A stretch of 19,259 nt of DNA from assembly GCA_001919995.1 (NCBI GenBank), contig MNIY01000117.1:1-19259 (forward strand), written 5' to 3'. The notes under the pieces are model-generated. The model ran no database searches. It was not told the origin of the DNA and saw nothing but the letters and a program-made list of their open reading frames with translations. Positions within the stretch are counted from its first letter, which is position 1. Each line of letters begins with the position of its first letter. A program made the position numbers and the translations under genes. Of the stretch, positions 1-7,869 are shown in pieces. Source of the DNA: Ktedonobacter sp. 13_1_20CM_4_53_11 (GTDB lineage Bacteria; Chloroflexota; Ktedonobacteria; Ktedonobacterales; Ktedonobacteraceae).

Positions 1-165
1 AAACAAACGCCAGAAGGTCAAATCTCCTCAATCGAGACCGATATGACATTACATAAAGAGGGTGACACCCTTGAAGTAACCGATGCTTCACCCGAAAAAG
101 AGGGTGAAACAGCCAAACCCGTTGCCACCGCCCCCTCTGAAACCAGGAGTGAGGGCGAAGCATAA
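1..165 (+). CDS. 3' end of an unknown protein (partial)
   Basis: Frame 1 is open from the left edge to a TAA at 163-165, giving 54 residues of an acidic, low-complexity tail rich in Glu, Thr, Pro, Ser and Ala, ending in EGEA. Such a composition suggests a disordered C-terminus. The stop lies 12 bp before the preferred HIT start, so this gene is probably the upstream member of the same operon. The main body is outside the window and I cannot name the protein. The evidence that it is coding is the open frame, the composition and the tight spacing to the next gene. Confidence 0.6.
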   Translation, partial: KQTPEGQISSIETDMTLHKEGDTLEVTDASPEKEGETAKPVATAPSETRSEGEA

Positions 166-177
166 AGAGGAATGCCT

Positions 178-522
178 ATGGAAAACTGCCTGTTTTGCAA
201 AATAGCAGAGGGTCAAGTACCCGCTAAAATAATCTACCAGGATGAAGACGTGGTCGCCTTTGAAGACATCAATCCACAGGCCCCACACCATATCCTCCTC
301 ATCCCACGGCGACATATCGCCTCCATGTCTGACCTGACGCTAGAGGACGGTCCCATGCTGGCACTCCTGTTTATCACCGCCGATAGACTGGCGAAGAAAC
401 TGGGATTGGGCGAGCGCGGCTACCGCTTCGTCACCAACGTCGGGCCAGATGCTGGCCAGGCTGTCTTTCATTTGCACTTTCACCTGCTCGGTGGGCGCAA
501 ATTTAGCTGGCCTCCCGGATAG
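178..522 (+). CDS. HIT-family (histidine triad) nucleotide hydrolase/transferase
   Basis: The protein is 114 aa from the ATG at 178. That start is preferred over the ATG at 172, because AGAGG at 166-170 sits 7 nt before 178 and only 1 nt before 172. Counting from 172, a CxxC pair lies at residues 6-9 and the catalytic triad HLHFHLL at 100-106 (His100, 102, 104), followed by GGR. Length and motifs fit HINT-type proteins, cytosolic enzymes of the family that acts on nucleoside phosphoramidates and related nucleotides. It is the second gene of an apparent operon with three glycosyltransferases; a direct role in glycan synthesis is not implied. The family assignment is firm, the substrate unknown. 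Confidence 0.9.
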   Translation: MENCLFCKIAEGQVPAKIIYQDEDVVAFEDINPQAPHHILLIPRRHIASMSDLTLEDGPMLALLFITADRLAKKLGLGERGYRFVTNVGPDAGQAVFHLHFHLLGGRKFSWPPG

Positions 523-539
523 GATTTGCAAGGTCTTTC

Positions 540-1709
540 ATGCGTATTGCGATTGACTATACAGCGGCCATCAGGCAGCGCGCGGGCATCGGCAACTACG
601 TGCGTAGACTGGTGGATGCCATGCTGGAACTAGATACCGTCAACCAGTACACGTTGCTCACGAGCGGACGCCCCACACGGGAGCGTCCGTTTCCTACAGC
701 AGAGAACGTACACGGCCGCAGTATCTTTATTCCCGATCGTTCTTTGAACATCATCTGGTATCGCTGGCGGCTGCCGCTCTATGCCAACTATTTCGCAGGG
801 CAGGTCGATATTTATCATGGACCAGACTTCGCCCTACCCCCCACCGGCAAGAAACTGCGCAAGGTCGTGACGGTCCATGACCTCGCCTTCCTGGACCACC
901 CGGAGTTCGCCGTTCCTTCCATGGTGGACTACCTCAACAAGGTCGTGCCCGAAGCGATTGCCACCGCAGATGCCGTCTGCACCGTTTCACAGGAGGTCAG
1001 TCGCGCGCTGGTAGAACACTTTCAGACACCCCGCAGGAAACTCACAGTAGTCCCTAACGGCGTGAACGGGCATTTTAAGCGTATCACCGATCCGGTCCTC
1101 CTGGGAGCGACACATCACAAATTTGGTTTGAGACATCCCCTCGTTCTCTGCGTTGGCACGCTTGAACCACGCAAAAATCATATTGGCCTGATCAAGGCAT
1201 TCTACCAGGCCCAGAAGAAGAAGGGAGGGCCAGCCATGCTTGCCCTCGCCGGCGGCAAAGGCTGGCTTTACGAGGAGACACTCCAGCTCGTGGAGGAACT
1301 CAAACTCGAGAAAAAAGTCCGCTTCCTGGGGCGCATCAGCGACCTGGAGCTGATCACCCTCTACAGCCTTGCCGATGTTTTCGCCTTCCCCTCATTTGTC
1401 GAGGGTTTCGGCGTACCTCCCATAGAAGCCATGGCCTGCGGCGCCCCGGTCATCACCTCAAATACCTCTTCTCTTCCCGAGGTCGCGGGAGATGCCGCGC
1501 TTTTGATCGACCCGCACAATACCGGGGAACTTTCAGCGGCGATTATGCGCATTCTACAGGATAAATCGCTGCAAGAAGAACTACGCCAGAAGGGCTACGA
1601 GCGCGCAAAACAATTTACATGGCAAGCCTCCGCGCGTAAAATGCTCTCCATCTACCAGAAGCTCTATGATGGAGTCACAAACTTTGCTGACGAGGAAGGC
1701 ACCCCATGA
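540..1709 (+). CDS. GT4-family glycosyltransferase (1 of 3)
   Basis: A 389-aa protein with the GT-B two-domain plan. The N-terminal nucleotide-fold half has the glycine loop GIGNY (16-20) and TVHDLAF near 111-117. The C-terminal half starts near 200 with VGTLEPRKN (205-213), the segment that contacts the sugar-nucleotide phosphates. It ends with the retaining GT4 signature EGFGVPPIEAMACGAPV, whose EX7E residues are Glu288 and Glu296. AAGG lies 6 nt before the ATG. It starts 17 bp after the HIT gene and overlaps the next gene by an ATGA at 1706-1709, so translational coupling is likely. It probably transfers a sugar from an NDP-sugar in assembly of a cell-surface glycan; donor and acceptor cannot be read from sequence. 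Confidence 0.92.
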   Translation: MRIAIDYTAAIRQRAGIGNYVRRLVDAMLELDTVNQYTLLTSGRPTRERPFPTAENVHGRSIFIPDRSLNIIWYRWRLPLYANYFAGQVDIYHGPDFALPPTGKKLRKVVTVHDLAFLDHPEFAVPSMVDYLNKVVPEAIATADAVCTVSQEVSRALVEHFQTPRRKLTVVPNGVNGHFKRITDPVLLGATHHKFGLRHPLVLCVGTLEPRKNHIGLIKAFYQAQKKKGGPAMLALAGGKGWLYEETLQLVEELKLEKKVRFLGRISDLELITLYSLADVFAFPSFVEGFGVPPIEAMACGAPVITSNTSSLPEVAGDAALLIDPHNTGELSAAIMRILQDKSLQEELRQKGYERAKQFTWQASARKMLSIYQKLYDGVTNFADEEGTP

Positions 1710-2866
1710 AAATCGCGCTCAATTCCCTCTTCTTGCAGACACCAAGCAGCGGCAGCGAGCAGTACCTGCTCCATTTACTCCGCGCCTTGAAAGAAATCGA
1801 CCAGCAAAACGAATATCTCTTGCTGGGACCGAGACCCGTGAAACGTGATGGCAGCGGAAATATAGCGTTTCCCTACCTGGTCAATCCCGTGCCAACGCTT
1901 GCTGGCCGCAAAGAGAACATTGAAAAACTGGTATGGGAACAGTATACCGGCCCGGCAGCGGCAAGAAAGGCAGGCGCAGACCTTTATCATGTGCCATATT
2001 TCGCCCCACCGCTTTTCCCGCGCACGCCGACCGTCGTTACTATCCACGATGTGATTCCGCTGCGGCTGCCAGCCTACCAGGCAGGTGCCAGGGTTAAAGC
2101 CTACATGCGCCTCGTTGCTCGGGCGGCCCGCAACGCCACGTTGATCATTACCGTATCCCAGCACGCCAGGCAGGACATGATGGATGCCTTGCACCTGCCC
2201 GCCGAACGCATTTGCGTCACCTACGAGGCGGCTGGCGACCAGTACAGGCCCATCGCCGATCCGGCGGCGCTGTCCCAGGCCCGGGCGCGCTACGGAGTGG
2301 GCGAACGCTATATCTTCTACCTCGGCGGGCTCGATCAACGCAAGAACGTCCCTCAATTAGTGCGAGCCTTTGCCCACCTCTATAAGCAACTTGATCAACC
2401 CGACCTGCAGTTGCTCATCTCTGGCAATCCAGACAAACAGAAGGGACCACTCTTTCCCGACCCACGCCCCGTTGCCGCGGAACTCGGCGTTTCAGGCCAG
2501 GTTATCTGCCGCTTCATCCAGGATGAAGACAAGCCCGCCATGTACAGCGGCACCAGCCTCTTCGTCTTTCCCTCCCTCTACGAAGGCTTTGGGCTGGACC
2601 CCCTGGAGGCGATGAGCTGTGGCGCCCCCGTCGTCTGCTCGAACCGCACGTCACTCCCTGAAGTTGTAGGCGATGCCGCCCTCAGCGTTGACCCGGAAGA
2701 TACTCAGGCCCTCGTCGAGGCCATGCGCAGCGTCCTCAGCGATACTTCATTGGCAATCGACTTACGCGCGCGTTCATTACTGCGTGCTGCGCAATTCAGC
2801 TGGCGCAAGACAGCAACAGAGACACTCGCAGCTTACCAGGAAGCATTGGCAAGGAGTAAAAAATAA
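1706..2866 (+). CDS. GT4-family glycosyltransferase (2 of 3)
   Basis: A 386-aa GT-B enzyme, the apparent paralogue of its upstream neighbour. N-terminal domain: [16 protein letters not shown] (13-28) and [10 protein letters not shown] (111-120). C-terminal domain: [10 protein letters not shown] (205-214), then [20 protein letters not shown] with EX7E at Glu293 and Glu301, and the usual [10 protein letters not shown] segment. The start codon overlaps the stop of the previous gene (ATGA). The next gene begins 1 nt after its stop. This close packing argues for one transcript and co-operation in one glycan pathway. It is expected to be cytosolic or peripheral on the inner face of the membrane. 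The specific linkage is unknown. Confidence 0.92.
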   Translation: MKIALNSLFLQTPSSGSEQYLLHLLRALKEIDQQNEYLLLGPRPVKRDGSGNIAFPYLVNPVPTLAGRKENIEKLVWEQYTGPAAARKAGADLYHVPYFAPPLFPRTPTVVTIHDVIPLRLPAYQAGARVKAYMRLVARAARNATLIITVSQHARQDMMDALHLPAERICVTYEAAGDQYRPIADPAALSQARARYGVGERYIFYLGGLDQRKNVPQLVRAFAHLYKQLDQPDLQLLISGNPDKQKGPLFPDPRPVAAELGVSGQVICRFIQDEDKPAMYSGTSLFVFPSLYEGFGLDPLEAMSCGAPVVCSNRTSLPEVVGDAALSVDPEDTQALVEAMRSVLSDTSLAIDLRARSLLRAAQFSWRKTATETLAAYQEALARSKK

Positions 2867-2867
2867 T

Positions 2868-3980
2868 ATGCGCGTACTTATGATCTCAAAAGCTCTCGTC
2901 GCAGGCACCTCCCAGCGCAAACTCGAAGAGCTCGCCAAATGCCCCGGCGTCGAATTGACCCTCGTCACTCCTCCTTACTGGCAAAGCGACGACGGCAGCA
3001 AGCTAGTTCTTGAACGCCTTTACACCAGCGGCTACCAGATGATTGTCACCCCCATGCGACTCAACGGCAACTTTCACCTGCACTACTACCCGCTCCTGGG
3101 CAAGATCATGCGCGATGTGCGTCCAGAGGTCGTTCATATCGACGAAGAACCCTATAATTTCGCCACGTTCCATGCCATGCGACTCGCCAACAAACAGAAG
3201 GCAAAAGCGCTTTTCTTCACCTGGCAAAACCTCTACCGCAACTACCCACCGCCATTTCGCTACCTGGAACTCTACAACTATCGTCACGCAGCTGCAGCCC
3301 TTGCCGGCAATCGCGACGCAGCAGAAGTCTTGAGGCGCAAGGGCTATACCGGGCCAATCTCCATCATCCCACAGTTCGGTTTTGACACCGATATCTACCA
3401 GCGTAGCGAGCCACGCCGACCGCGCGCACCCGGCGACCCCTTTACGCTTGGCTTCGTTGGACGCCTCAAAGACAACAAAGGGCTTGATCTGCTGGTAGCA
3501 GCCCTGCCCGAGCTGCCGCATTACTGCCGCCTGGTCTTTATCGGCAACGGCCCCATGAAAGAGCACCTTGCGCAACAGGCGCAACGCCTTGGTGTTGTGC
3601 AGCGCGTCATCTTCAAGGGAGGTCTGCCAACTTACGAGATTCCCAGAGAGATGCAGCAGTTGGATGCCCTGGTGTTGCCCTCGGTGACTCGTCCCAACTG
3701 GATAGAGCAATTCGGCCGTGTGCTCCCCGAAGCCATGGCCTGCGAGACACCGGTCATTGGCTCCAGCTCTGGCGAGATCCCCCACGTCATCGGCGACGCT
3801 GGTCTTGTCTTCGAGGAAGGCAATGTGCAGGAGCTGGTCGCCCGCATCCGCCAACTGCTTGACGACCCTGAGCTCTACGCGCAGCTAGCAGCAAAAGGGC
3901 GCCAGCGCGTGCTCGAAAACTACACACAGGAACAAATCGCCCGCCAGACCTACAAAGTGTACCAGCAAATGCTGGCATAA
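2868..3980 (+). CDS. GT4-family glycosyltransferase (3 of 3)
   Basis: A 370-aa protein from the ATG at 2868, one base after the preceding stop; AAGGAG at 2851-2856 is 11 nt upstream. The frame is open further upstream, but that extension overlaps the previous gene and is not supported. It starts MRVLMISKAL, typical of GT4 N-terminal strands. It has FVGRLKDNKGLD (196-207) for phosphate contacts, GNGP (226-229), and EQFGRVLPEAMA with EX7E at Glu280 and Glu288. It is more divergent than the other two (EQFGRVLPEAMA in place of EGFG..P.EAM.) and so probably has a different donor or acceptor. It is the last gene of the operon and stops 3 bp before the converging TatA-like gene. Confidence 0.9.
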   Translation: MRVLMISKALVAGTSQRKLEELAKCPGVELTLVTPPYWQSDDGSKLVLERLYTSGYQMIVTPMRLNGNFHLHYYPLLGKIMRDVRPEVVHIDEEPYNFATFHAMRLANKQKAKALFFTWQNLYRNYPPPFRYLELYNYRHAAAALAGNRDAAEVLRRKGYTGPISIIPQFGFDTDIYQRSEPRRPRAPGDPFTLGFVGRLKDNKGLDLLVAALPELPHYCRLVFIGNGPMKEHLAQQAQRLGVVQRVIFKGGLPTYEIPREMQQLDALVLPSVTRPNWIEQFGRVLPEAMACETPVIGSSSGEIPHVIGDAGLVFEEGNVQELVARIRQLLDDPELYAQLAAKGRQRVLENYTQEQIARQTYKVYQQMLA

Positions 3981-3983
3981 AAG

Positions 3984-4241
3984 CTATTTCTCTTTGGTTT
4001 CTGGCTCTTTCTCTGATGGAGGGAGGATTTTTTGGATAGCTTGTTGAGGACTCGTAGGGATCTGGTGAGCCACCTTGCTGATTTCTTCAACAGGAAGTTC
4101 AGAGAGGAGCTGGTCTTTCACTTCTTTGGCCTGGCCTATACCCTTCCCCAAATTGCGCGACATGGATTGTAGAGCCTTGGGACCCATAATAGCCAGTGCA
4201 ATCAGAAGCACAGGTATCAAATCCAACATATGAAATCCCAT
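3984..4241 (-). CDS. tatA: TatA/TatB-like twin-arginine translocase subunit
   Basis: An 85-aa protein from the ATG at 4241-4239. AAAGGAG lies 8 nt before it; an upstream in-frame start (4331) adds 30 residues with no matching site and was not used. One N-terminal membrane helix (residues 6-19, LDLIPVLLIALAIM) is followed by the GPK hinge at 20-22, an amphipathic helix (23-47) and a charged, Pro/Glu/Lys-rich tail. This is the TatA/B topology, in which the subunit oligomerises to move folded proteins bearing twin-arginine signals across the cytoplasmic membrane. The usual F before GP is replaced by M. TatA versus TatB cannot be settled; no tatC is in the window. It converges on the glycosyltransferase operon with a 3-bp gap. 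Confidence 0.75.
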   Translation of the reverse strand: MGFHMLDLIPVLLIALAIMGPKALQSMSRNLGKGIGQAKEVKDQLLSELPVEEISKVAHQIPTSPQQAIQKILPPSEKEPETKEK

Positions 4242-4425
4242 ACCACAGGCTCCTTTCCAGATCGTAAAACTGCGAACATTCAAACCTTTCGTGTCTATCA
4301 TATCATAACAACCATACACATTCATAGCCACAATTTGAAAACTACAAATTGATCACAATTCTGCCCAAAAATAGCGAGAAAGACACGTTTACTTCGATAG
4401 AGATTATGCAAGAAGCTGTGAAGAG

Positions 4426-4483
4426 CTGGATGGCTCAATGTCTCGTGGATTGAAAAAGTATCCAGCTCCATTGAGCCATCCAG
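4426..4483. repeat. 15-bp perfect inverted repeat with competing pairing
   Basis: CTGGATGGCTCAATG (4426-4440) is exactly complementary to 4469-4483, with a 28-nt loop. An alternative pairing exists: GAGCTGGA (4423-4430) is complementary to TCCAGCTC (4461-4468) inside the loop, so the two stems cannot form together. The repeat lies in the gene-free stretch between tatA and the pentapeptide gene. It may be a mobile-type hairpin remnant or part of a structured transcript. Confidence 0.6.
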
Positions 4484-4547
4484 GTTGTTCGCAGTGGAAG
4501 GCGTACAGTACCCAGGACTTCCCCCACACACCCCTAATCTGGGTCCG

Positions 4548-4590
4548 CCGGTCGTGTTTCCCCCAGAACAGCGACCGGTCTCTTTTTTTA
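4548..4590 (+). terminator. Candidate rho-independent terminator
   Basis: CCGGTCG (4548-4554) pairs with CGACCGG (4572-4578) across a 17-nt loop and is followed by TCTC and seven T (4583-4589). A second stem, ACCCAG (4510-4515) with CTGGGT (4539-4544), lies just upstream. CTGGG can instead pair with CCCAG at 4562-4566, inside the terminator loop. No gene on the + strand clearly ends here, so it would terminate an unannotated short transcript or act as an attenuator in the leader of the pentapeptide gene. The T-tract and stem are visible; the role is inferred. Confidence 0.5.
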
Positions 4591-4774
4591 TTTCCCTATA
4601 AACACTTTTGCGAATTCAAGACACGTTTTAGAAGGGCATAAAATGCTCACATACCATCTTTTTTAAAGAAAATATATTTTTGCTTCATAGCAAGCTTATA
4701 AATACTTGACGCTGCACCAGCTACGCCGTATACTTTGTACCGTGAATCAAAGAAGACCTCGCTGGAACAAGGAG

Positions 4775-4872
4775 CAAGGGCGACCGCAAGGGTCGCCCCT
4801 ACTATACACCTATACACCGGATCGGCTTGGCAAGCCCATGTATAGTAGGGGCGACCCTTGCGGTCGCCCTTG
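4775..4872. repeat. 98-bp MITE-like inverted-repeat element
   Basis: Arms 4775-4808 and 4839-4872 are perfectly complementary over 34 bp with a 30-nt loop. Each arm is itself a small hairpin (GGGCGACC at 4778-4785 pairs with GGTCGCCC at 4791-4798), and the loop holds another dyad, GCTTGGCAAGC. No transposase and no clear target-site duplication are seen. It ends 5 bp before the AAAGGAG of the pentapeptide gene. A degenerate relative of the GGGCGACC core occurs at 10612-10657. Confidence 0.85.
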
Positions 4873-4893
4873 AAACGAAAGGAGCCGCGCACA

Positions 4894-5337
4894 ATGGCAA
4901 ATCAGCAAACTCTCGAATTCATTAAACTGCAACCTGTTGATAAATGGAATCTGTTCAGGCTTGAGCATCCTGATGAAGCTATTGACCTGAGTGGAGCGGA
5001 TTTAAGTGAAGCGAATCTTGGTGGAATTAATCTCTTCCGCGCGGATTTGAGCGGTGCAGATCTAAGCGAAGCGGATCTCTGGGAAGCCAATTTAAGCGGA
5101 GCTTACCTGATGGGAGCGAACCTCAGCGACGCGAACCTGGCGCGAGCAGACTTGAGTTACGCAGACTTGAGCTCAGCTAATCTCAGCGATGCCGCTCTTC
5201 GTGACGCGAGCCTCCGGGGCGCTCTACTTACACACGCCAATCTGAGTAGATCAGATCTGTGTGGAGCGAATCTGAGAGAAGCTATCATAACTTCCGACCA
5301 ACTCAACCAGGCGCAACCACTCGATGATTGTCTCTAA
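4894..5337 (+). CDS. Pentapeptide-repeat protein
   Basis: A 147-aa protein from the ATG at 4894, with AAAGGAG at 4878-4884 nine nt upstream; an upstream TTG (4858) falls inside the inverted-repeat arm and was rejected. Residues 1-29 form a helical cap. Residues 30-131 are about 20 tandem A(D/N)LXX pentapeptides (for example [20 protein letters not shown]), which fold as a right-handed quadrilateral beta-helix. It ends with a [12 protein letters not shown] cap common in this family. There is no signal peptide or membrane helix, so it is probably cytosolic. Some members mimic DNA and inhibit gyrase, but most have no known role and nothing here points to one. It is alone on its strand and converges on the sensor kinase. 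Confidence 0.88.
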   Translation: MANQQTLEFIKLQPVDKWNLFRLEHPDEAIDLSGADLSEANLGGINLFRADLSGADLSEADLWEANLSGAYLMGANLSDANLARADLSYADLSSANLSDAALRDASLRGALLTHANLSRSDLCGANLREAIITSDQLNQAQPLDDCL

Positions 5338-5405
5338 CGAGAATTCCACCGGTGTGGCGAACACTGCTACAAGGGAAAGAGGCCGCGTTCAGTATTTTTA
5401 CGGAC

Positions 5406-6851
5406 TCACTTTTCCAGCAGAGAAGAAACGTTTCCCGCTGCATCGTCAGGGAGGTCGGTCAAACTCCCATGTACCAGGGGCAGCGTAAGGGTGGCGGTCG
5501 TCCCCTGATCGGGCGTGCTGGTCACGCTCAGCGTGCCGCCATGAGCTACGGCAATGCTCCGCACAATGGATAGTCCGAGGCCTGTACCTCCTGCCTCACG
5601 CGAACGGGCCTTGTCCACTCGATAGAAGCGTTCGCCCAAATGTGGCAGATCCTCAGCAGCAATGCCGATCCCCGTGTCGCTGACCTCCAGGAACGCCTGC
5701 CCCTGTTTCGCAGCCGTGCGCACCGTGACATGACCGCCATGGCGATTATATTTGATGGCATTGTCGAGCAGCGCGAGTACCGCTTGTTCGAGCAGTGTCG
5801 GATCGCCAATCACCAATGCTGTTTCGTTGGATTCTACCTGAACGCTGATCTCTCTCTGCTCTGCCAGGGCCTGTATGCGACGCGCTCCCGCGTGTGCTAC
5901 ATCCTCGAGGTCCACCACCTCGTGCTCCTGGTGCGAAGAACTGTTGTCCAGGCGGGCAAGCGTCAGCAAGTTGGACGCCAGCGTCCCCATATGGTTCGCT
6001 TCCGCAACGATATCCTCTAATAGCGCCGCATCTTCTGCTGCCAGCTGTTCACGACTGCGCAGCAGCACCTCGGCATCAGCACGCAACAGCGTCAGCGGCG
6101 TGCGCAACTCGTGCGCGGCGTCCGCAATGAACCGCTGCTGGTTTGACCACGCCAGTCGTGCCGGTGCCAGCGCGCGATTCGCCAGGAACAGCCCACCTAA
6201 TCCCGCACCGAGCAGTGCCACTCCCCCAATAGCGAGCAAGAGATTGAGCAGCAGCGATAGTGCGTTTTGCTGCGCCTGAATCGATTCGCCAATCAGCACT
6301 ACGCCCACGTATCCACTCCCCTTTGGGTTTGGAACCACCTGCGCATAGCGGTAAATCGATCCACGAGTGCCTCCATTGACAATATCGGTAGCGGGCTGGC
6401 CCGTCGATAAGGCCGACTTCACGAGGTTATTGTTGAGAAACGCAGACGGAAGTCCTGTAGTATTTTCGTATGATGGCAGAGAGCCATTCTGATCGAAACA
6501 AACGACTATCTCGTTCATGGTAAAAGGCTGACCAGAAGGCGCACCAAATTGACCTGGAGGGGCGTATGGCGCAAGTAACGGGCAGGCGCCACGGAAGGGC
6601 GATTCACTTAGCCATTGCCCCACGTGCGCGCGGGCATGTCCGGCAGCATCGTTCTCAATGGGAGTCAGCAGGGAGTATTGGACTCCAAAGTAGAGGGCCA
6701 CGCCAAACAGCACCAGCGCCGCGCCCAATACTACACAGTACCAGAGCGTTAAGCTGACGCGAAGCCCCTGAAACATGGCGGCTCCTGGCTCTTGTGCCAG
6801 GCGACCCCTCCTACGATGCAGGGGCCACCAGGCGAATCTGCTCCTGTACAT
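5406..6851 (-). CDS. Sensor histidine kinase of a two-component system
   Basis: 481 aa from the ATG at 6851 (AGAGGAG 7 nt upstream). An internal ATG at 6776 (Met26, AGGAG 5 nt upstream) is an equally good start and gives 456 aa. There is a membrane helix at about 33-58, an extracytoplasmic region to about 195 and a second helix at about 198-224. A very short linker with no clear HAMP domain follows, then HisKA with the H-box FIADAAHELRTPLTLL (phospho-acceptor His247), the N-box LLDNAIKYN (361-369), the G1 motif SDTGIGI (391-397), the F-box ERFYRV and the G2 motif GGTGLGLSIV (421-430). It is encoded 23 bp after the response regulator, its probable partner. The signal is unknown. Confidence 0.93.
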   Translation of the reverse strand: MYRSRFAWWPLHRRRGRLAQEPGAAMFQGLRVSLTLWYCVVLGAALVLFGVALYFGVQYSLLTPIENDAAGHARAHVGQWLSESPFRGACPLLAPYAPPGQFGAPSGQPFTMNEIVVCFDQNGSLPSYENTTGLPSAFLNNNLVKSALSTGQPATDIVNGGTRGSIYRYAQVVPNPKGSGYVGVVLIGESIQAQQNALSLLLNLLLAIGGVALLGAGLGGLFLANRALAPARLAWSNQQRFIADAAHELRTPLTLLRADAEVLLRSREQLAAEDAALLEDIVAEANHMGTLASNLLTLARLDNSSSHQEHEVVDLEDVAHAGARRIQALAEQREISVQVESNETALVIGDPTLLEQAVLALLDNAIKYNRHGGHVTVRTAAKQGQAFLEVSDTGIGIAAEDLPHLGERFYRVDKARSREAGGTGLGLSIVRSIAVAHGGTLSVTSTPDQGTTATLTLPLVHGSLTDLPDDAAGNVSSLLEK

Positions 6852-6874
6852 GCTGCTGCTCCTCTGCTGCTGCT

Positions 6875-7549
6875 CTATGCTTCTATCTTGTAGCCCACGC
6901 CGCGCACCGTCTTAATTAATGGGCGCGAGAAGCCCTGGTCGATCTTGTCACGCAGATAGTGAATGTAGATATCCACCACATTCGAGAGTGCCTCCAGATC
7001 ATAGCGCCAGACCGCGTCAACGATTTGCGTGCGCGTGAGCACCCGGCCGGGATGGCGCATCAAATACTCCAACAAGGCAAACTCTTTGGCCGTCAACTCG
7101 ATGACGCGCCCGGCACGCCGGGCTTCGTGCCGCACCAGGTCAAGCGTCAGATCGCCCACACAAAGCTGGAGGGTCTCATCAAAACGACGATCGCGGCGGC
7201 GGAGTAAGGCGTTGATGCGCGCCAGTAGTTCCTCCATAGCGAAGGGCTTGGTCAGGTAGTCATCGGCCCCCACATTGAGACCCGTCACACGGTCTTCAAC
7301 TGCACCTCGCGCAGTGAGCATCAGCACCGGCGACATAATATGTTCGTCACGCATCTGGCGGCAGACCTCGAGTCCGTCAAGTCCAGGCAACATCACATCA
7401 AGGACCACCACATCATAGGTGTCACTCAAGGCAAGATCAAGACCACTATGCCCGTCGTGCGCAAGATCGACGGTGTGGCGCTCTTCCAGCAGGACGCGAC
7501 GCAATAAATACGCCAGCCTCTGCTCGTCTTCTACCACAAGAATATGCAT
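6875..7549 (-). CDS. OmpR/PhoB-family response regulator
   Basis: A 224-aa protein with AAAAGGA 8 nt before the ATG. The receiver domain covers 1-118, with acidic pocket Glu7/Asp8, phospho-acceptor Asp51 (LDVMLPGLDG), Thr79 and Lys101 (TKPF). The C-terminal winged helix (about 128-222) has LTAKEFALLEYLMRHPGRVLTR and the final TVRGVGYKIEA, typical of OmpR-type DNA-binding domains. It is the first gene of a regulator-kinase operon, with the kinase 23 bp downstream. A direct repeat and palindrome at 7833-7859 are candidate self-binding sites. The cardiolipin synthase upstream on the same strand may be co-regulated, which is inference. Confidence 0.95.
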   Translation of the reverse strand: MHILVVEDEQRLAYLLRRVLLEERHTVDLAHDGHSGLDLALSDTYDVVVLDVMLPGLDGLEVCRQMRDEHIMSPVLMLTARGAVEDRVTGLNVGADDYLTKPFAMEELLARINALLRRRDRRFDETLQLCVGDLTLDLVRHEARRAGRVIELTAKEFALLEYLMRHPGRVLTRTQIVDAVWRYDLEALSNVVDIYIHYLRDKIDQGFSRPLIKTVRGVGYKIEA

Positions 7550-7727
7550 TACACCATTCCTTTTTACTCACCTGGGTACCACCCGGTCTTCGGTCAGTCT
7601 CTCTTCCTCTACTATACCGCATAACGATTGGTGCTGCTAATGCTTCATCCTCCACCAGTTTCCCCAGCGCTTTTCTTGTCCATTGTGCTATCTGCTGTCG
7701 AAGGGCAGCATCTGTCATTTCTGTCAT
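7446..7727 (-). CDS. Possible small protein or decayed gene upstream of the response regulator
   Basis: The ORF starts at the ATG at 7727-7725, 8 nt after a strong AGAGGAG, and gives 93 aa beginning MTEMTDAALRQQIAQW. It has a helical, charged N-terminus up to about residue 45. The last third overlaps the response-regulator gene by 104 bp and is Arg-rich, as expected of an out-of-frame reading. In another frame a stop (GAG TAA) lies just before the regulator, so the true gene may be frameshifted and end there. A promoter candidate (7756-7783) precedes it. I do not recognise a family. It could be a leader peptide, a real small protein or noise. Confidence 0.28.
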   Translation of the reverse strand: MTEMTDAALRQQIAQWTRKALGKLVEDEALAAPIVMRYSRGRETDRRPGGTQVSKKEWCNAYSCGRRRAEAGVFIASRPAGRAPHRRSCARRA

Positions 7728-7755
7728 GAACATTGCTCCTCTCGCCCCAGTTGCA

Positions 7756-7783
7756 ATCATACAAGTGCACCTTTACATCACAA
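7756..7783 (-). promoter_or_regulatory. Candidate promoter for the two-component operon
   Basis: On the minus strand, TTGTGA (7783-7778) and TATGAT (7761-7756) are separated by 16 bp. They lie just upstream of the strong AGAGGAG of the small ORF, about 205 bp before the regulator start. It is a reasonable sigma-70-type match, not verified. Confidence 0.4.
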
Positions 7784-7832
7784 ATGTCCCGTTCTGCTAC
7801 GCTAGAGCATAACATCCTTTCATTGAAATTTA

Positions 7833-7859
7833 ATGAGAACTGTATGAGAATATTCTCAT
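7833..7859. promoter_or_regulatory. Direct repeat plus perfect 16-bp palindrome (candidate operator)
   Basis: ATGAGAA occurs at 7833-7839 and again at 7844-7850, an 11-bp period typical of OmpR-family binding sites. The second copy is half of the perfect palindrome ATGAGAATATTCTCAT (7844-7859). It lies between the end of cls and the promoter candidate of the two-component operon. The nonamer ATTCTCATG of this site recurs at 9350-9358. Confidence 0.45.
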
Positions 7860-7869
7860 GGAAAGCTGA

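Larger units (their letters stand above)
4242..4893. other. Gene-free stretch upstream of the pentapeptide-repeat gene
   Basis: No ORF here has a convincing ribosome binding site or coding character. It holds the tatA upstream region, a 15-bp inverted repeat (4426-4483), a terminator-like structure (4548-4590), an AT-rich segment (about 4590-4720) and a 98-bp inverted-repeat element (4775-4872). AAGACACGTTTA is nearly repeated at 4379 and 4619. An ORF on the minus strand (4647-4892) exists only because the palindromic element happens to be open. Confidence 0.6.

Noticed and set aside
1775..2356. 193-codon minus ORF opposite the second glycosyltransferase
   Set aside because: Shadow of a real gene; composition is not coding-like.
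3003..3854. 283-codon minus ORF opposite the third glycosyltransferase
   Set aside because: It is a shadow of a well-supported GT4 gene, with no start signal.
4775..4872. CRISPR repeat or insertion sequence
   Set aside because: There is one inverted pair only, with no spacer series, no transposase and no target duplication.
4647..4892. 81-codon minus ORF across the 98-bp element
   Set aside because: Its N-terminal half is the palindromic element; no ribosome binding site.
5875..6279. 134-codon + ORF opposite the kinase
   Set aside because: Ser/Arg/Ala-rich antisense reading of the kinase gene.
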